From Chlorobiota bacterium (GTDB lineage Bacteria; Bacteroidota; Ignavibacteria; OLB7): 64,000 nt of DNA. Under the pieces are notes generated by a model. That model worked only from the letters and a program-made list of their open reading frames with translations, was not told the DNA's origin and did not search any database. Shown here piece by piece: positions 55,301-63,722 of this stretch. Positions within the stretch are counted from its first letter, which is position 1. Every line of letters begins with the position of its first letter. The position numbers were made by a program, and so were the translations under genes. Location of the stretch: positions 2,207,001 to 2,271,000 of the forward strand of contig CP065014.1 of the NCBI GenBank assembly GCA_016700335.1. The letters are read 5' to 3'.

Positions 55301-56251
55301 GAAATTATTTAATGCTCTTAAACGCTCAGAAGAAACCGCTTGCTTTTGATTTAGTTCTGCAATTCTAGAACTTATTTCTGTTACATCTTTCTGTGATTCA
55401 TTTAAAATATTTTCAATTTCAAGTTGATCATTTTCTAATTCTTTAAGAATTGTTTCTTTAGAATGTAGTTCATTATCAAGTTTATTTTTTGTGGAAAAAT
55501 AACTTTGCAACTTATCATTTAACGGTAAAATTCTAGTAACTGTTTGAAGAAATTCTCTTCTAATAATCTCTACTTCAAGGTCAACTCTTTGTTTATCTAA
55601 TGTTGTATATTCTTGTGCACGTTTTGCTTGACGCTCTAAAGAGTTCACTTTTTTAGAAACTTCTTTTAAAATATCCGCAACCCTTAACAAATCTTGCTTA
55701 GTTGAGTCTAACCTTCTTAAAGCTTCTTTTCTTCTAACTTTATATTTTGTAACTCCTGCTGCTTCTTCAAAAAGTTTTCTTCTTTCATCCGCATTTTCAG
55801 ATAAAATAGTTTCAACCATTTTTAATTCAATAACTGAATAAGCATTTGCACCCATACCAGTATCCATAAACAGATCAATAATGTCTCTTAATCTGCACTG
55901 AGTTTTATTTAAAAGATATTCACTATCTCCACTTCTAAAGAGTCTTCTTGTTAATGTAACTTCTGAATATTCTGTAGGTAGAATTCCTTTTGTGTTTTCA
56001 ATGGTCAATGAAACTTCAGACATCCCCAAGGGCTTACGAGCTGATGTCCCATTAAAGATTACCTCCTCCATTTTATCACTTCTTAATGTAGAGGCTTTCT
56101 GTTCACCAATAGCCCACCTAATTGCATCTATAATATTAGATTTACCACAACCATTAGGACCAACAATTGCAGTAATACCTTCGTTGAATTTTAAAATTGT
56201 TTTTTGAGCAAATGATTTGAACCCGACAATTTCTAGTTTTGATAAGTACAT
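52388..56251 (-). CDS. smc: Chromosome partition/condensin protein SMC with an extra coiled-coil insert
   Basis: This 1287-residue SMC ATPase organises and segregates the chromosome. The Walker A head is GPNGCGKSNIIDAIRWAIGEQ (about 31-50). The two coiled-coil arms surround a hinge (about 510-660, with VTVSDVI, VALGSASSCLIV and GIVRGGGT). The C-terminal head holds the signature LSGGEKTLTAIALLFS and Walker B ILDEVDAPLDD. The family is usually about 1150-1200 residues. The excess lies at about 957-1057, a low-complexity Asn/Asp/Glu/Ser-rich stretch inside the C-terminal arm near the head (FNNNINSNIENDNVF... ETFESNSSESISS). No kleisin genes (scpA/scpB) are adjacent. Confidence 0.94.
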   Translation of the reverse strand: MYLSKLEIVGFKSFAQKTILKFNEGITAIVGPNGCGKSNIIDAIRWAIGEQKASTLRSDKMEEVIFNGTSARKPLGMSEVSLTIENTKGILPTEYSEVTLTRRLFRSGDSEYLLNKTQCRLRDIIDLFMDTGMGANAYSVIELKMVETILSENADERRKLFEEAAGVTKYKVRRKEALRRLDSTKQDLLRVADILKEVSKKVNSLERQAKRAQEYTTLDKQRVDLEVEIIRREFLQTVTRILPLNDKLQSYFSTKNKLDNELHSKETILKELENDQLEIENILNESQKDVTEISSRIAELNQKQAVSSERLRALNNFISRSEKEVFESQNKISTYNSEKENFAKKLIETKEKLSIIQLQFNEANDSVLSYENELILSRDSAKKAQLDVVNIINSLARLRGEEFGNNSRKESINKRLNSSINLKEEIIQKKYNAEKSLVEVYNNVEIEKAELEKSRKEFENSQDLKNKYRSEIDAMRNEIVEVHKQLNTRKSRLDFLAGLVDQDEAVRFLSKDKSWNPNEAVTVSDVISTSDEFRVSIAVALGSASSCLIVNNIDQAMSGVASLKLGKKGKATFICLDRIKENDTSSNKTLPDYVIGYALNLTKSDSKFDSLRRVLLGDVVIVNSIENAKRAIASNICEKAVTLDGTTVQASGIVRGGGTTSNEGVTIGKKEQIEKLLIEIDKLSQKLEKLESDSRVISTYESVINLSKISNSVRLAQESLGNIEKVRNKLEYEKNNADEVIITNEKEVQSLLEEIKSLDILLLEISPKIESHLEDQKFAEENVRVVNLQLSAKETEFSEKMRILNSLNVQLTELINEDRNSLNSIDRLDSDLRNTLNFITQRTSDKERSIKEVELITNDLKQIADGLILFNASLENAKINRDEIISEQSNKRLEIIQRSDLLRTDRKSYESTVSEIHTLELKIQELKQKAASLVERAKDELDIDLLKLIEDLKLIEERKFNNNINSNIENDNVFDSENTIINNVTINDSNNEDNDICDIDSGSKVTELLETEITETSIITIVDSDLTVVETFESNSSESISSKLNSNIINSDISFDLTNIETTLTEFRDKLREVKSRIKILGTVNLLAYQEWKEEDDRLKFINVQYNDLRKAEKILLDTIDEINNIAQKLFIETFEKIRLNFIGLFGNLFNEGDEADLKIMEGDPLEAKIEIIAKPRGKRPHSIDLLSGGEKTLTAIALLFSIYLVKPSPFCILDEVDAPLDDTNIDRFVNLIRKFVGNTQFIIVTHNKRTMAAADTMYGVTQEESGVSKIVSVQFENNSKQKTLVN

Positions 56252-56399
56252 AAAAAATATAAGATATAAACTAACAATTAATCATTGTTAATAGAATTGT
56301 TTTTAAATATTGAAAAATATGTCATTCAAAATTGCTTCTTAATTCTAAAGCAATTTTTAGTGGAATTAGAAAATTAAATGTGAATATATTAAAAAATAT

Positions 56400-58994
56400 C
56401 TAGATATAAAGTCCTCCAATCCCTTCTCTTAAATAGCTGATAACTGATTGAAAGTAACTTGATGAGAAATATAAAATAATTATGAGTAATGTAAAAATTG
56501 CAAAAATCAAAGTGAAAAATTTAAATGGTCCCGTGTTGTACACTATACTTGCACCTTTATATAACCTATATAAGACCCACAAACCAATTATTATCAACAA
56601 ACCTACAATTATACCAGACAATCCATTAACACTTAACAGACGGTATAAGAACATAATAAAAGGAGTAAGAATCAAAGTAGGTAAAGCACTCCAGGTGCTT
56701 ATCACAAAAGAATCTGAGAATGTAACATTTTTCTTTAATACTAATCCAACTAAAAATATTTTACTTGAAACAATTAATAATCCTAATAAAAACAAAAGAG
56801 TGAAAAACAAAATTGAATAAATTGGAACCCACACTATTTGATTTACAAGTTCTTTTATTTGATCTGATTTTACAAGTACGCTTAACAAGGTATCAAAATT
56901 CTCACTAGTTCTATAGTAATAACAAAGAGATGATATTGCAACTCCCATTATAATAGCAAGTACACCACCTAAAGAAATTGTTTGAATTGTAGATAAAATT
57001 CTTTGATCACGAATGTCATTAAAAAAATTACTCGGTCTTAAAAAAGCACGCATCATATCCTGACGGAATCTACTATTTTTATTTAACATTACTATTGAAA
57101 GTACTGCACACAAGATTCCAACTATAATATAAGTTATTGTTGATGGTTCCTCATAATCACCAACTAATATTATTGGTTGTGTGCTTTCAGTGAATAATGA
57201 TCTGAGCATTGATAATGATTGCCTAGGATTTTTGAACAAATCATTCAGCCCAGCACTGAAAATATATTCTTCATTGTTTTTTACAGTTAGTAGTGGGCGG
57301 TCTGTTTTATAATCATTAAAAGTCCAATAAATAGAACCCAAACAATTTTGTTTTAAAATAACATTATAAGCATCATTTATATATTTAGCTTGAGCTTCAA
57401 TTGATAATGGGTCTGCATATCCATTATGATTTCCAAGTTGACATAACTTTCCAAATGTTATTATTACTGGTTTACTATTATTTATTTTTGACAAATTTTT
57501 TGAGATCTTACTAACTAAATCATTCGAAGGGATATCTAAAGTTGGAATATGTATAATATCAACTTGACTTAGTAAATCTTTATTCCAATCTTGAGCAGAA
57601 AGTATTAAGAATTTTCCTGAACTAGAAGTAATATTTTTTATGATTTTAATAACTTTTAAAGCAGTTTCACTTTCAGGAATTAATGCACTTAATCCATAAC
57701 CAAAAGTTGATGTATGTATCAATCCAGTCATTACAATATTACTAACAACATCTAATGACCTGCTTATATAAACTTCATTGCGAAATTGGGAAGATGGGGG
57801 CATACCAATTTGAGCATCAATCAAAGTCATTAAACCTAGTTCATCACATAAATCAAGAACAAACTCATTTGGAGTACCTCCAATAAATTTCACTAAATTA
57901 GCTCCTGATTGTTTGATGATTTTTAAATCTTTAGAAATCAAATCATTGATTATTGTTTGACCCCCTTTATCAGTTTCAATCACATAACCAATGCCCTTAA
58001 AAAGTAATTTTTTCCCATTAAATAAGACTTCGTTTTTCTTAACAGCAATTGTTTTAAGTCCAAGTTTAAATTCTCTTACATCAACTAATGATCCATTATA
58101 CAAGATCTTTACAGTTGCTTCGTATAAATTAGGGCTTTCAAATGACCATACTTTTGGACTAATTGTAGTTACATCAATTCCAATATTTATTGAATGATTT
58201 GTTGTTAAAGAAAATTTTACTTCAGATTTTAAAGTATCTTTTATGAAAGATGTATCATCATTTTTTTTCAAGTAAACTAAAGCAGTAAATTCAGCATTAT
58301 CAAGTAATATCTTATTAGGTCCTCCAGAATCAATTGAATTACCAAAAATTAAACCTTTAATATTACTCGCATTAATTTTTAAATCAAATTTAGTTTTTGC
58401 AACATTTGAATCTAACAAATAAGTATTGTATTTAATTTCATCAATGCTAACTGAAGGGCAGCCAATAAGACCAATATCACGAACAATACCAGCGTAAGTT
58501 TTGGATTCTAATGGAGTTTTTCTACAAGGTGATGTATTGTAATCTAAATAATTATCTACCTTAATTTCAATAACATTTTTTTCTAGAAGTTTTCCTGTTT
58601 CATAAATCGGGATTTCAAATTTACCTTCTCCTTCATGTTTTCCAACTGTAAAACCATTCAAAATTATAGTAGCTCTATATGGTATACTTCCACAAACTAA
58701 CTTCCAATTGATTCCTGTAAGTTTTTGTTTGTCAATATTAAATTTTCTTGAAAAAACAAGTGAATTGTTCCCAATATAACTACTTGGTATTTTAACTTTT
58801 TGAGGGCTTTCATCTTCATCGAATGAAACTAACCAATCACCATTTAAATCTAAATAACTACGAGTTATAGAAATAGCATTTTTACAAAAATTTTTATCAA
58901 CAGTAGATATTAGAAATCCTTCTGGTTGTTTTTGTGCTAGAACAAATATTGGAAATAATATGAATAAACCTAAAATGGAAATTGTTTTCCTCAC
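56400..58994 (-). CDS. Glycoside hydrolase family 2-like protein fused to a polytopic membrane domain; catalytic glutamates absent
   Basis: This 864-residue protein has a signal peptide (ends LAQ). It then shows GH2-type modules: a sugar-binding jelly roll (about 45-180, LDLNGDWLVSFDEDE), an immunoglobulin-like sandwich (about 185-315), and a TIM-barrel-like domain (about 320-610, LLFKGIGYVIETDKGGQTI... GANLVKFIGGTPNEFVLDLCDELGLMTLID). Where GH2 enzymes carry the acid/base NE, this has THTSTFGYG-like sequence (IHTSTFGYGLSALIPES). The nucleophile block normally reading ITEFG is IITFGKLCQ, so both catalytic Glu appear lost. From about 615 it has an anchor and five or six membrane segments of Yip1-like appearance. 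The start is GTG. Probably a carbohydrate-binding pseudoenzyme at the membrane. Confidence 0.72.
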   Translation of the reverse strand: MRKTISILGLFILFPIFVLAQKQPEGFLISTVDKNFCKNAISITRSYLDLNGDWLVSFDEDESPQKVKIPSSYIGNNSLVFSRKFNIDKQKLTGINWKLVCGSIPYRATIILNGFTVGKHEGEGKFEIPIYETGKLLEKNVIEIKVDNYLDYNTSPCRKTPLESKTYAGIVRDIGLIGCPSVSIDEIKYNTYLLDSNVAKTKFDLKINASNIKGLIFGNSIDSGGPNKILLDNAEFTALVYLKKNDDTSFIKDTLKSEVKFSLTTNHSINIGIDVTTISPKVWSFESPNLYEATVKILYNGSLVDVREFKLGLKTIAVKKNEVLFNGKKLLFKGIGYVIETDKGGQTIINDLISKDLKIIKQSGANLVKFIGGTPNEFVLDLCDELGLMTLIDAQIGMPPSSQFRNEVYISRSLDVVSNIVMTGLIHTSTFGYGLSALIPESETALKVIKIIKNITSSSGKFLILSAQDWNKDLLSQVDIIHIPTLDIPSNDLVSKISKNLSKINNSKPVIITFGKLCQLGNHNGYADPLSIEAQAKYINDAYNVILKQNCLGSIYWTFNDYKTDRPLLTVKNNEEYIFSAGLNDLFKNPRQSLSMLRSLFTESTQPIILVGDYEEPSTITYIIVGILCAVLSIVMLNKNSRFRQDMMRAFLRPSNFFNDIRDQRILSTIQTISLGGVLAIIMGVAISSLCYYYRTSENFDTLLSVLVKSDQIKELVNQIVWVPIYSILFFTLLFLLGLLIVSSKIFLVGLVLKKNVTFSDSFVISTWSALPTLILTPFIMFLYRLLSVNGLSGIIVGLLIIIGLWVLYRLYKGASIVYNTGPFKFFTLIFAIFTLLIIILYFSSSYFQSVISYLREGIGGLYI

Positions 58995-59107
58995 TTTAGT
59001 ATAATTGTAATTAGTGATAAAAAGGTAAAAGTATCTATTAATTAGCCATAAACATCTCTAATGGCAAAGATAAACAAAAGAGTATTGGTTTTAAATCAAA
59101 AGTATAC

Positions 59108-60112
59108 TTATTTATGAAAAATTTTATTTAGAACCATTTCAGAATTTATATCGATCATACAATTAAAAGTTTTTATTGGGCATTTATGATCACCATGTAT
59201 GCTGCAAGGACGACATTTTAAATTTTCAATTTGAACTACATTTGAATTTGGTGATATTGGAGCAAAACCAAATTCGGGAACTGTTGCTCCAAAAATAGAA
59301 GTACAAGGTATTCCCAAACCTTCAGCAATATGTAACGGTGCACTATCATTAGTTAATAATCTTTTAGATATAGAAATTAACGCTATAGTTTCCCTTAGAG
59401 AAATTTTACCAGCAAAATTTTTACAATATTCAGAATTATTTTTTTTAATGTTACTAATAATTAACCTACAAATATCTTGTTCTTGAGGGCTTCCAATTAA
59501 GCAAACATAATATCCTCTTTCAATTAATTTATTTACAGTTTCAATAAAACCATTTACGTGCCATCTCTTTGTTTCCCAAACTGAGCCTGGTGCAACACAA
59601 ATAATAGGTTTGTTATCAATTGAAATTTCAAGATTTTTCAAAACTGATTTATCTGCTTCAAGCCATATTTTTAATGAATTATTAGAGATAATATTTTTAC
59701 CATAAAGTTTTTCAAACAACAAATTATTTCTTAAAATCTCATGAGTATACAAATTATATTCAACTTTATTATTTAGTAATAAATTTCCTGCAGATTGTCT
59801 AAACCCTGATCTTATTGGTATTTTTGAAGCAAAGGCTAAATATGAAGATCTAAATGATCTGTGTGGAATTATTGCTTTATTGTAATTATTTTTTTTTAGT
59901 TCTTCAATTAATTTTCTATTTGAATTTTTATCATTTTTATCAATTAAGTGTAACATTGAAATTGCAGAATGATTCTTAAACACTTCAGAAAATTGACTCT
60001 TAATCAAAAATCCTATCTCGATATCTAATTGTTTTAACGACTTGAATAAAGACGTAGCCAATACTGCATCTCCTAAGAAACCTGTTTGAATAATAAGTAC
60101 TTTTTCAGACAT
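59108..60112 (-). CDS. Glycosyltransferase family 9 (heptosyltransferase type)
   Basis: This 334-residue protein matches the ADP-heptose:LPS heptosyltransferase family (GT9): KVLIIQTGFLGDAVLATSLFKSL, PHRSFRSSYLAF, ICVAPGSVWETKRWHVNGFIETVN, RLLTNDSAPLHIAEGLGIPCTSIFGATVPEFGFAP and the Cys-rich CRPCSIHGDHKCP. It adds sugars to the LPS core at the cytoplasmic face of the inner membrane. It lies after the LpxL-like gene on the same strand, which supports an LPS role. The exact sugar cannot be told. Confidence 0.88.
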   Translation of the reverse strand: MSEKVLIIQTGFLGDAVLATSLFKSLKQLDIEIGFLIKSQFSEVFKNHSAISMLHLIDKNDKNSNRKLIEELKKNNYNKAIIPHRSFRSSYLAFASKIPIRSGFRQSAGNLLLNNKVEYNLYTHEILRNNLLFEKLYGKNIISNNSLKIWLEADKSVLKNLEISIDNKPIICVAPGSVWETKRWHVNGFIETVNKLIERGYYVCLIGSPQEQDICRLIISNIKKNNSEYCKNFAGKISLRETIALISISKRLLTNDSAPLHIAEGLGIPCTSIFGATVPEFGFAPISPNSNVVQIENLKCRPCSIHGDHKCPIKTFNCMIDINSEMVLNKIFHK

Positions 60113-60185
60113 TAATTATAAAATATAGAATTGATAAAAACAAAAAAACAACTTAATTGATTAATTTTTATCAAATTAAAAGTAA

Positions 60186-61037
60186 TCATTTATAAATACT
60201 ATTGTGTTTCCATTTTTTATGTGACCATAACCATTGTTCTGGGAATTGCTTTATATTTTCTTCCATTGCATATAAGTATCTTTTAATAAATTCATCTATA
60301 CCTAGTTGATTATTTTCAAGATCATCAATTTTTAACTCGTTTAATTTACAAACATATTTTCCATTTTTTTGCCTATTGTTAAAACAGATAATTACTTTTG
60401 GCTTGAACTTTAGGGCTAATCTGGCTGGTGCAGTAAACGTATGAGTTTCAATATCAAAGAATTTGTAAACTGGATCTGACTTAGAGCCAGTTTGATCAGC
60501 AAGAAAAGCAACTGAACCTTTATGTGATAAAATTGAAACAGAGAGTTTTGCTCCAACCCCTACATCTATCAAACCGCAACCAAAAACTGTTCTAACAGAA
60601 TTCATATAGCCATAATCATTTTGAGATTTTACGACTAAATGAACCTTTTCTTTTACAAAAAATGATGAACTTGCGGCTATTAATTCCCAATTACCAATAT
60701 GAGCCGATAAAATCAATAATCCTTTACCATTTCTTTCTAATAATTCACTATTTTCTAATTTAATATGATTTCGAATCTGGCTTATTTTTAAATGTTTTTG
60801 TTTTAATATCTCCAAAATTAAAATAGAAATATGAAAATAATATTTGAATAGTAGTTTGAGGTAAAAACTGTTATTACTATTATGGAAAACAATTTTAAAA
60901 TTTGTTAGTATTATTTTTCTTCTTGGTCCAATTATAAACAAAAGTATTGCAAAAAATGAAGCAATGAATCTGATTAAAAAGTATGGAAGAATTTTCCCTA
61001 TGCAATCAAATAAAAACCAAAGAATTAATTTTTTCAA
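60186..61037 (-). CDS. LpxL/HtrB-type lipid A acyltransferase
   Basis: This 283-residue inner-membrane protein has an N-terminal membrane anchor and the HX4E motif as SAHIGNWELIAASS. Later blocks VAFLADQTGSKSDP and FFDIETHTFTAPARLALKF and the ending EQWLWSHKKWK belong to the LpxL/LpxM family, which adds late acyl chains to lipid A. The start is TTG, five bases after the GWxTD gene's stop, so the two are co-translated. Confidence 0.88.
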   Translation of the reverse strand: MKKLILWFLFDCIGKILPYFLIRFIASFFAILLFIIGPRRKIILTNFKIVFHNSNNSFYLKLLFKYYFHISILILEILKQKHLKISQIRNHIKLENSELLERNGKGLLILSAHIGNWELIAASSSFFVKEKVHLVVKSQNDYGYMNSVRTVFGCGLIDVGVGAKLSVSILSHKGSVAFLADQTGSKSDPVYKFFDIETHTFTAPARLALKFKPKVIICFNNRQKNGKYVCKLNELKIDDLENNQLGIDEFIKRYLYAMEENIKQFPEQWLWSHKKWKHNSIYK

Positions 61038-61042
61038 AATCG

Positions 61043-62443
61043 TTAATTTTTAGTGTTTATATTCACCTCACGTTCAAACCAATTTTCATTTTTAATTTCA
61101 TTTGGATGAGTTGAATGTTTTAATGGGAATGTACCAGTTTGAGATCTATCAACAAAAATAAATTGCCAATTATTGTTTGAATATGTCCAAATTTCATATG
61201 GTCTATGTTCCAGTTCACTATAGTGGCGCTCAATGTTATCTGGTTTACCGTATGTTAGAAAAATTTTCCCTCTATCGCTTTCCCAACCTTCTTGGTAAAA
61301 TGCACAGCTATACAATTTACATTCAGAAAGATGTTTATAATAAATTCTCATATCTTCATTCTCTGGTGTTTCTGGGGATTGATCTCTTTTAGCCCAAAAA
61401 TTTGTTAAATACTTTTCTTTGGGTTCACGACCAGAAATATTATTCCAAATTTGAATTTCAGATTTGCTTGCAATATATTTAATTTTTTTGAAATCAAGAT
61501 CTAATTCCTTCTCAGTTTTACCAACAAAAAGAGGATTAATTTCTTGGATTATTGTTTGAATTTTTTCTATTTTTTTTCTTTCATTTTTTATAATTGAATC
61601 TTTAACTGGATTAAAAACAAAGTAAGGTTTGATAACTCTTACTGAATCAGTAGCCGAACCAATCAATCCATTAAAAACATTAATTATTAAGAAATACTTA
61701 CCACTTGGAACTTCCTCCATTTGTAAAGAATTTACTTCTGTAATACCAGATTCTTTTGGTCTTATATTTTTTGATTCTTTCTTATAAAATACTTTTCCTG
61801 TAGAATCTGCTAATGAATAAACTAAGGAGTACTCATAGGTTGAAGATAGGTTTGCATTATAAATTTCACAATAGGAATTTAATACTAAGAATGGAGTTGA
61901 AATGTAACTTTCAATATTTGGAATTACTACAAATCCATTTTTATAAAAGATGTTATCAACGTTACTTGTAGGGGAAATTTCATTTGCAATTTGAATATCA
62001 CTGATATTGATTTTTTTATTTGAATAGTCCCTTACATTTAATTTAAAATTTGCTGAATCTGTATTTAGGCTATTATTTGAATCAACGTACTTTATAATGG
62101 CATTATATGAACCTGGCTTAACTGTAAATATTTTCACACCGCATAAAAAATCTGGTTCAGATTTTTCTATAAAAGTAGTTTTATTACTCCATATTTCTTT
62201 AATAATATTTTCCCCTTTAGAATCATTTATTTCAAACTGAATTACTAAAGTTGCAATTTTATCTGACCCATAATTAATATATTTCAAGCCTGTTTCTGAA
62301 AATTGAAAGTTTAACTCAACTAATGATGTAGAATCATTATTGAAATAGGATTGAGTAGAGTAACTAAAATAAATAGGTTCTGAATTTGCATTAAAAAAAT
62401 TAGCAAATATTAAAATTAAATTTATTAAAAAGAGTTTCATCAT
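61043..62443 (-). CDS. GWxTD-domain secreted protein
   Basis: This 466-residue protein has a signal peptide (ends near NANS), two beta-rich parts (about 25-300) and a C-terminal GWxTD domain (about 330-450). The domain shows the motif variant GWESDRGKIFLTYGKPDNIERHYS and YEIWTYSNNNWQFIFVDRS; the Thr of GWxTD is Ser here. Such proteins occur in FCB lineages, with no proven role. A second ATG lies at 62440. The gene is followed immediately by the lipid A acyltransferase gene, an arrangement suggesting an envelope function. A terminator separates it from the PorV-like gene. Confidence 0.87.
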   Translation of the reverse strand: MMKLFLINLILIFANFFNANSEPIYFSYSTQSYFNNDSTSLVELNFQFSETGLKYINYGSDKIATLVIQFEINDSKGENIIKEIWSNKTTFIEKSEPDFLCGVKIFTVKPGSYNAIIKYVDSNNSLNTDSANFKLNVRDYSNKKINISDIQIANEISPTSNVDNIFYKNGFVVIPNIESYISTPFLVLNSYCEIYNANLSSTYEYSLVYSLADSTGKVFYKKESKNIRPKESGITEVNSLQMEEVPSGKYFLIINVFNGLIGSATDSVRVIKPYFVFNPVKDSIIKNERKKIEKIQTIIQEINPLFVGKTEKELDLDFKKIKYIASKSEIQIWNNISGREPKEKYLTNFWAKRDQSPETPENEDMRIYYKHLSECKLYSCAFYQEGWESDRGKIFLTYGKPDNIERHYSELEHRPYEIWTYSNNNWQFIFVDRSQTGTFPLKHSTHPNEIKNENWFEREVNINTKN

Positions 62444-62530
62444 TAATATTTTCTTAGAAAATGTTTAAATCAATAAAAGAATAAAATCAAAAAAAGTAAA
62501 ATAATGGCTTCAAAAAATATCTTTAAAAAA

Positions 62531-62567
62531 AAGACAACGAGGCAATGATTTATGCTCTCGTTGTCTT
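62531..62567 (-). terminator. Intrinsic terminator after the PorV-like gene
   Basis: Perfect 11-base inverted repeat AAGACAACGAG (62531-62541) and CTCGTTGTCTT (62557-62567). On the minus strand T residues follow (plus-strand A run 62525-62530). It lies 28 bases after the stop at 62596 and upstream of the GWxTD gene. Confidence 0.85.
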
Positions 62568-62595
62568 GTATGTCAAATAAAATATATTAAATATC

Positions 62596-63630
62596 TTATA
62601 ATTTGATAGAAGCTGTAATGTTGTGAACAACCCCTAATGTTGCATGAATACGAGCAGCATAATCTAACATTCCTATAAAAGAACCTGTAACATAATTAAA
62701 GCCTAAGCCACCACTCAAACCAAATGAATTTGAAGATCCAACTAAATAACCAGCACGAACAGAAAGTAGCTTATTCCAAGTGTACTCGCCTCCAATCGTT
62801 AAGTTTTCAGGTTTATCTGAAGCATTTGCAAATTCAAGATTAATAAGCAAAGAATTATCTGCATTTCCTTCTAAAACGTTTGTCGAAATTCCTGCTCTAA
62901 AAAGTAATGGTAAAGAAGATTCAGTAGCTTCTAATTGAACATCAGGACGTTTGTTACCAGTTATAGGATCTATTGTTCCATTTCTTAATAAACCATTACC
63001 ACTGTATTTAAAACTAGAAGATAAATTTTGAGCTGCAAAACCTATTCTCAATCCGTAAATACCAGGTTTATATAATGTACCAAGATCAAATGCAACACCA
63101 TTAGCTGAAACTGTAGCAAAACCTAGGTTTACGTATTTTGCACCAATACCAAATGAAAATTGATCTGTTATTTGTCCTGCAAAAACTAACCCTAATACAT
63201 TATTTCTAGCAGAAAATGTAGCCCCGTATCCTTCTTGATGGAACAAATCAGTATAAGGAATATCACTTGTACCAAAAGATTGGAATTGAACTCCAATTCT
63301 GTAATCTGAATTAACTGGCATAGTAAAAGCTCCAGCATTATGAGTAATATCGCCATAATATTTACTATAACTATAAGAAGCACCGATACCAGGAATTTGA
63401 GTTATACCAGCAGGATTTGAAAAAATTGCATTTGGATCATCAGCTATTGCAACGAATCCACCACCAAAACCAGCTGTTCTTGCACCAATTGGTAAGGTTA
63501 AAAAAGCACCTGAACTAATCCCAATTTTTGAGAAGGGACTTTCTTGATTTAAAACTGTTTGAGCATTTATGAATGTGTATTTAGCACAAGCAAATAATAG
63601 CGTAAAAGTTAATATAAATTTTAGTCTCAT
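62596..63630 (-). CDS. PorV/PorQ-family outer-membrane protein of the type IX secretion pathway
   Basis: A protein of 344 residues from ATG 63630; a TTG at 63642 is the alternative. A signal peptide ends near FINAQ. The body is a 14-strand-type FadL-like barrel of the PorV/PorQ (UPF0164) family: LTLPIGARTAGFGGGFVAIADDPNAIFSNPAGI, SYSYSKYYGDI, FGIGAKYVNLGFATVSANGVAFDLGTLYK, ending HATLGVVHNITASIKL. PorV shuttles cargo from the translocon to the attachment complex. The cargo genes at 20084, 22854 and probably 63723 fit this. Several PorV paralogues usually exist, so this one's specific role is uncertain. Confidence 0.88.
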   Translation of the reverse strand: MRLKFILTFTLLFACAKYTFINAQTVLNQESPFSKIGISSGAFLTLPIGARTAGFGGGFVAIADDPNAIFSNPAGITQIPGIGASYSYSKYYGDITHNAGAFTMPVNSDYRIGVQFQSFGTSDIPYTDLFHQEGYGATFSARNNVLGLVFAGQITDQFSFGIGAKYVNLGFATVSANGVAFDLGTLYKPGIYGLRIGFAAQNLSSSFKYSGNGLLRNGTIDPITGNKRPDVQLEATESSLPLLFRAGISTNVLEGNADNSLLINLEFANASDKPENLTIGGEYTWNKLLSVRAGYLVGSSNSFGLSGGLGFNYVTGSFIGMLDYAARIHATLGVVHNITASIKL

Positions 63631-63669
63631 ATAATTGTACAAATGAATAAAATGTTGTTGATGATAATT

Positions 63670-63707
63670 AATGGGCTTAAAATTTCTTTTGAACTTAAAA
63701 GCCCATT
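63670..63707. terminator. Hairpin between the partial secreted-protein gene and the PorV-like gene
   Basis: Inverted repeat AATGGGCTT (63670-63678) and AAGCCCATT (63699-63707) with a 20-base loop, 15 bases beyond the stop of the minus-strand gene at 63723. The T run is on the plus-strand exit side (63708 onward), so termination of the minus-strand gene is likely but not textbook. Confidence 0.5.
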
Positions 63708-63722
63708 ATTTTTTCAAATTAA

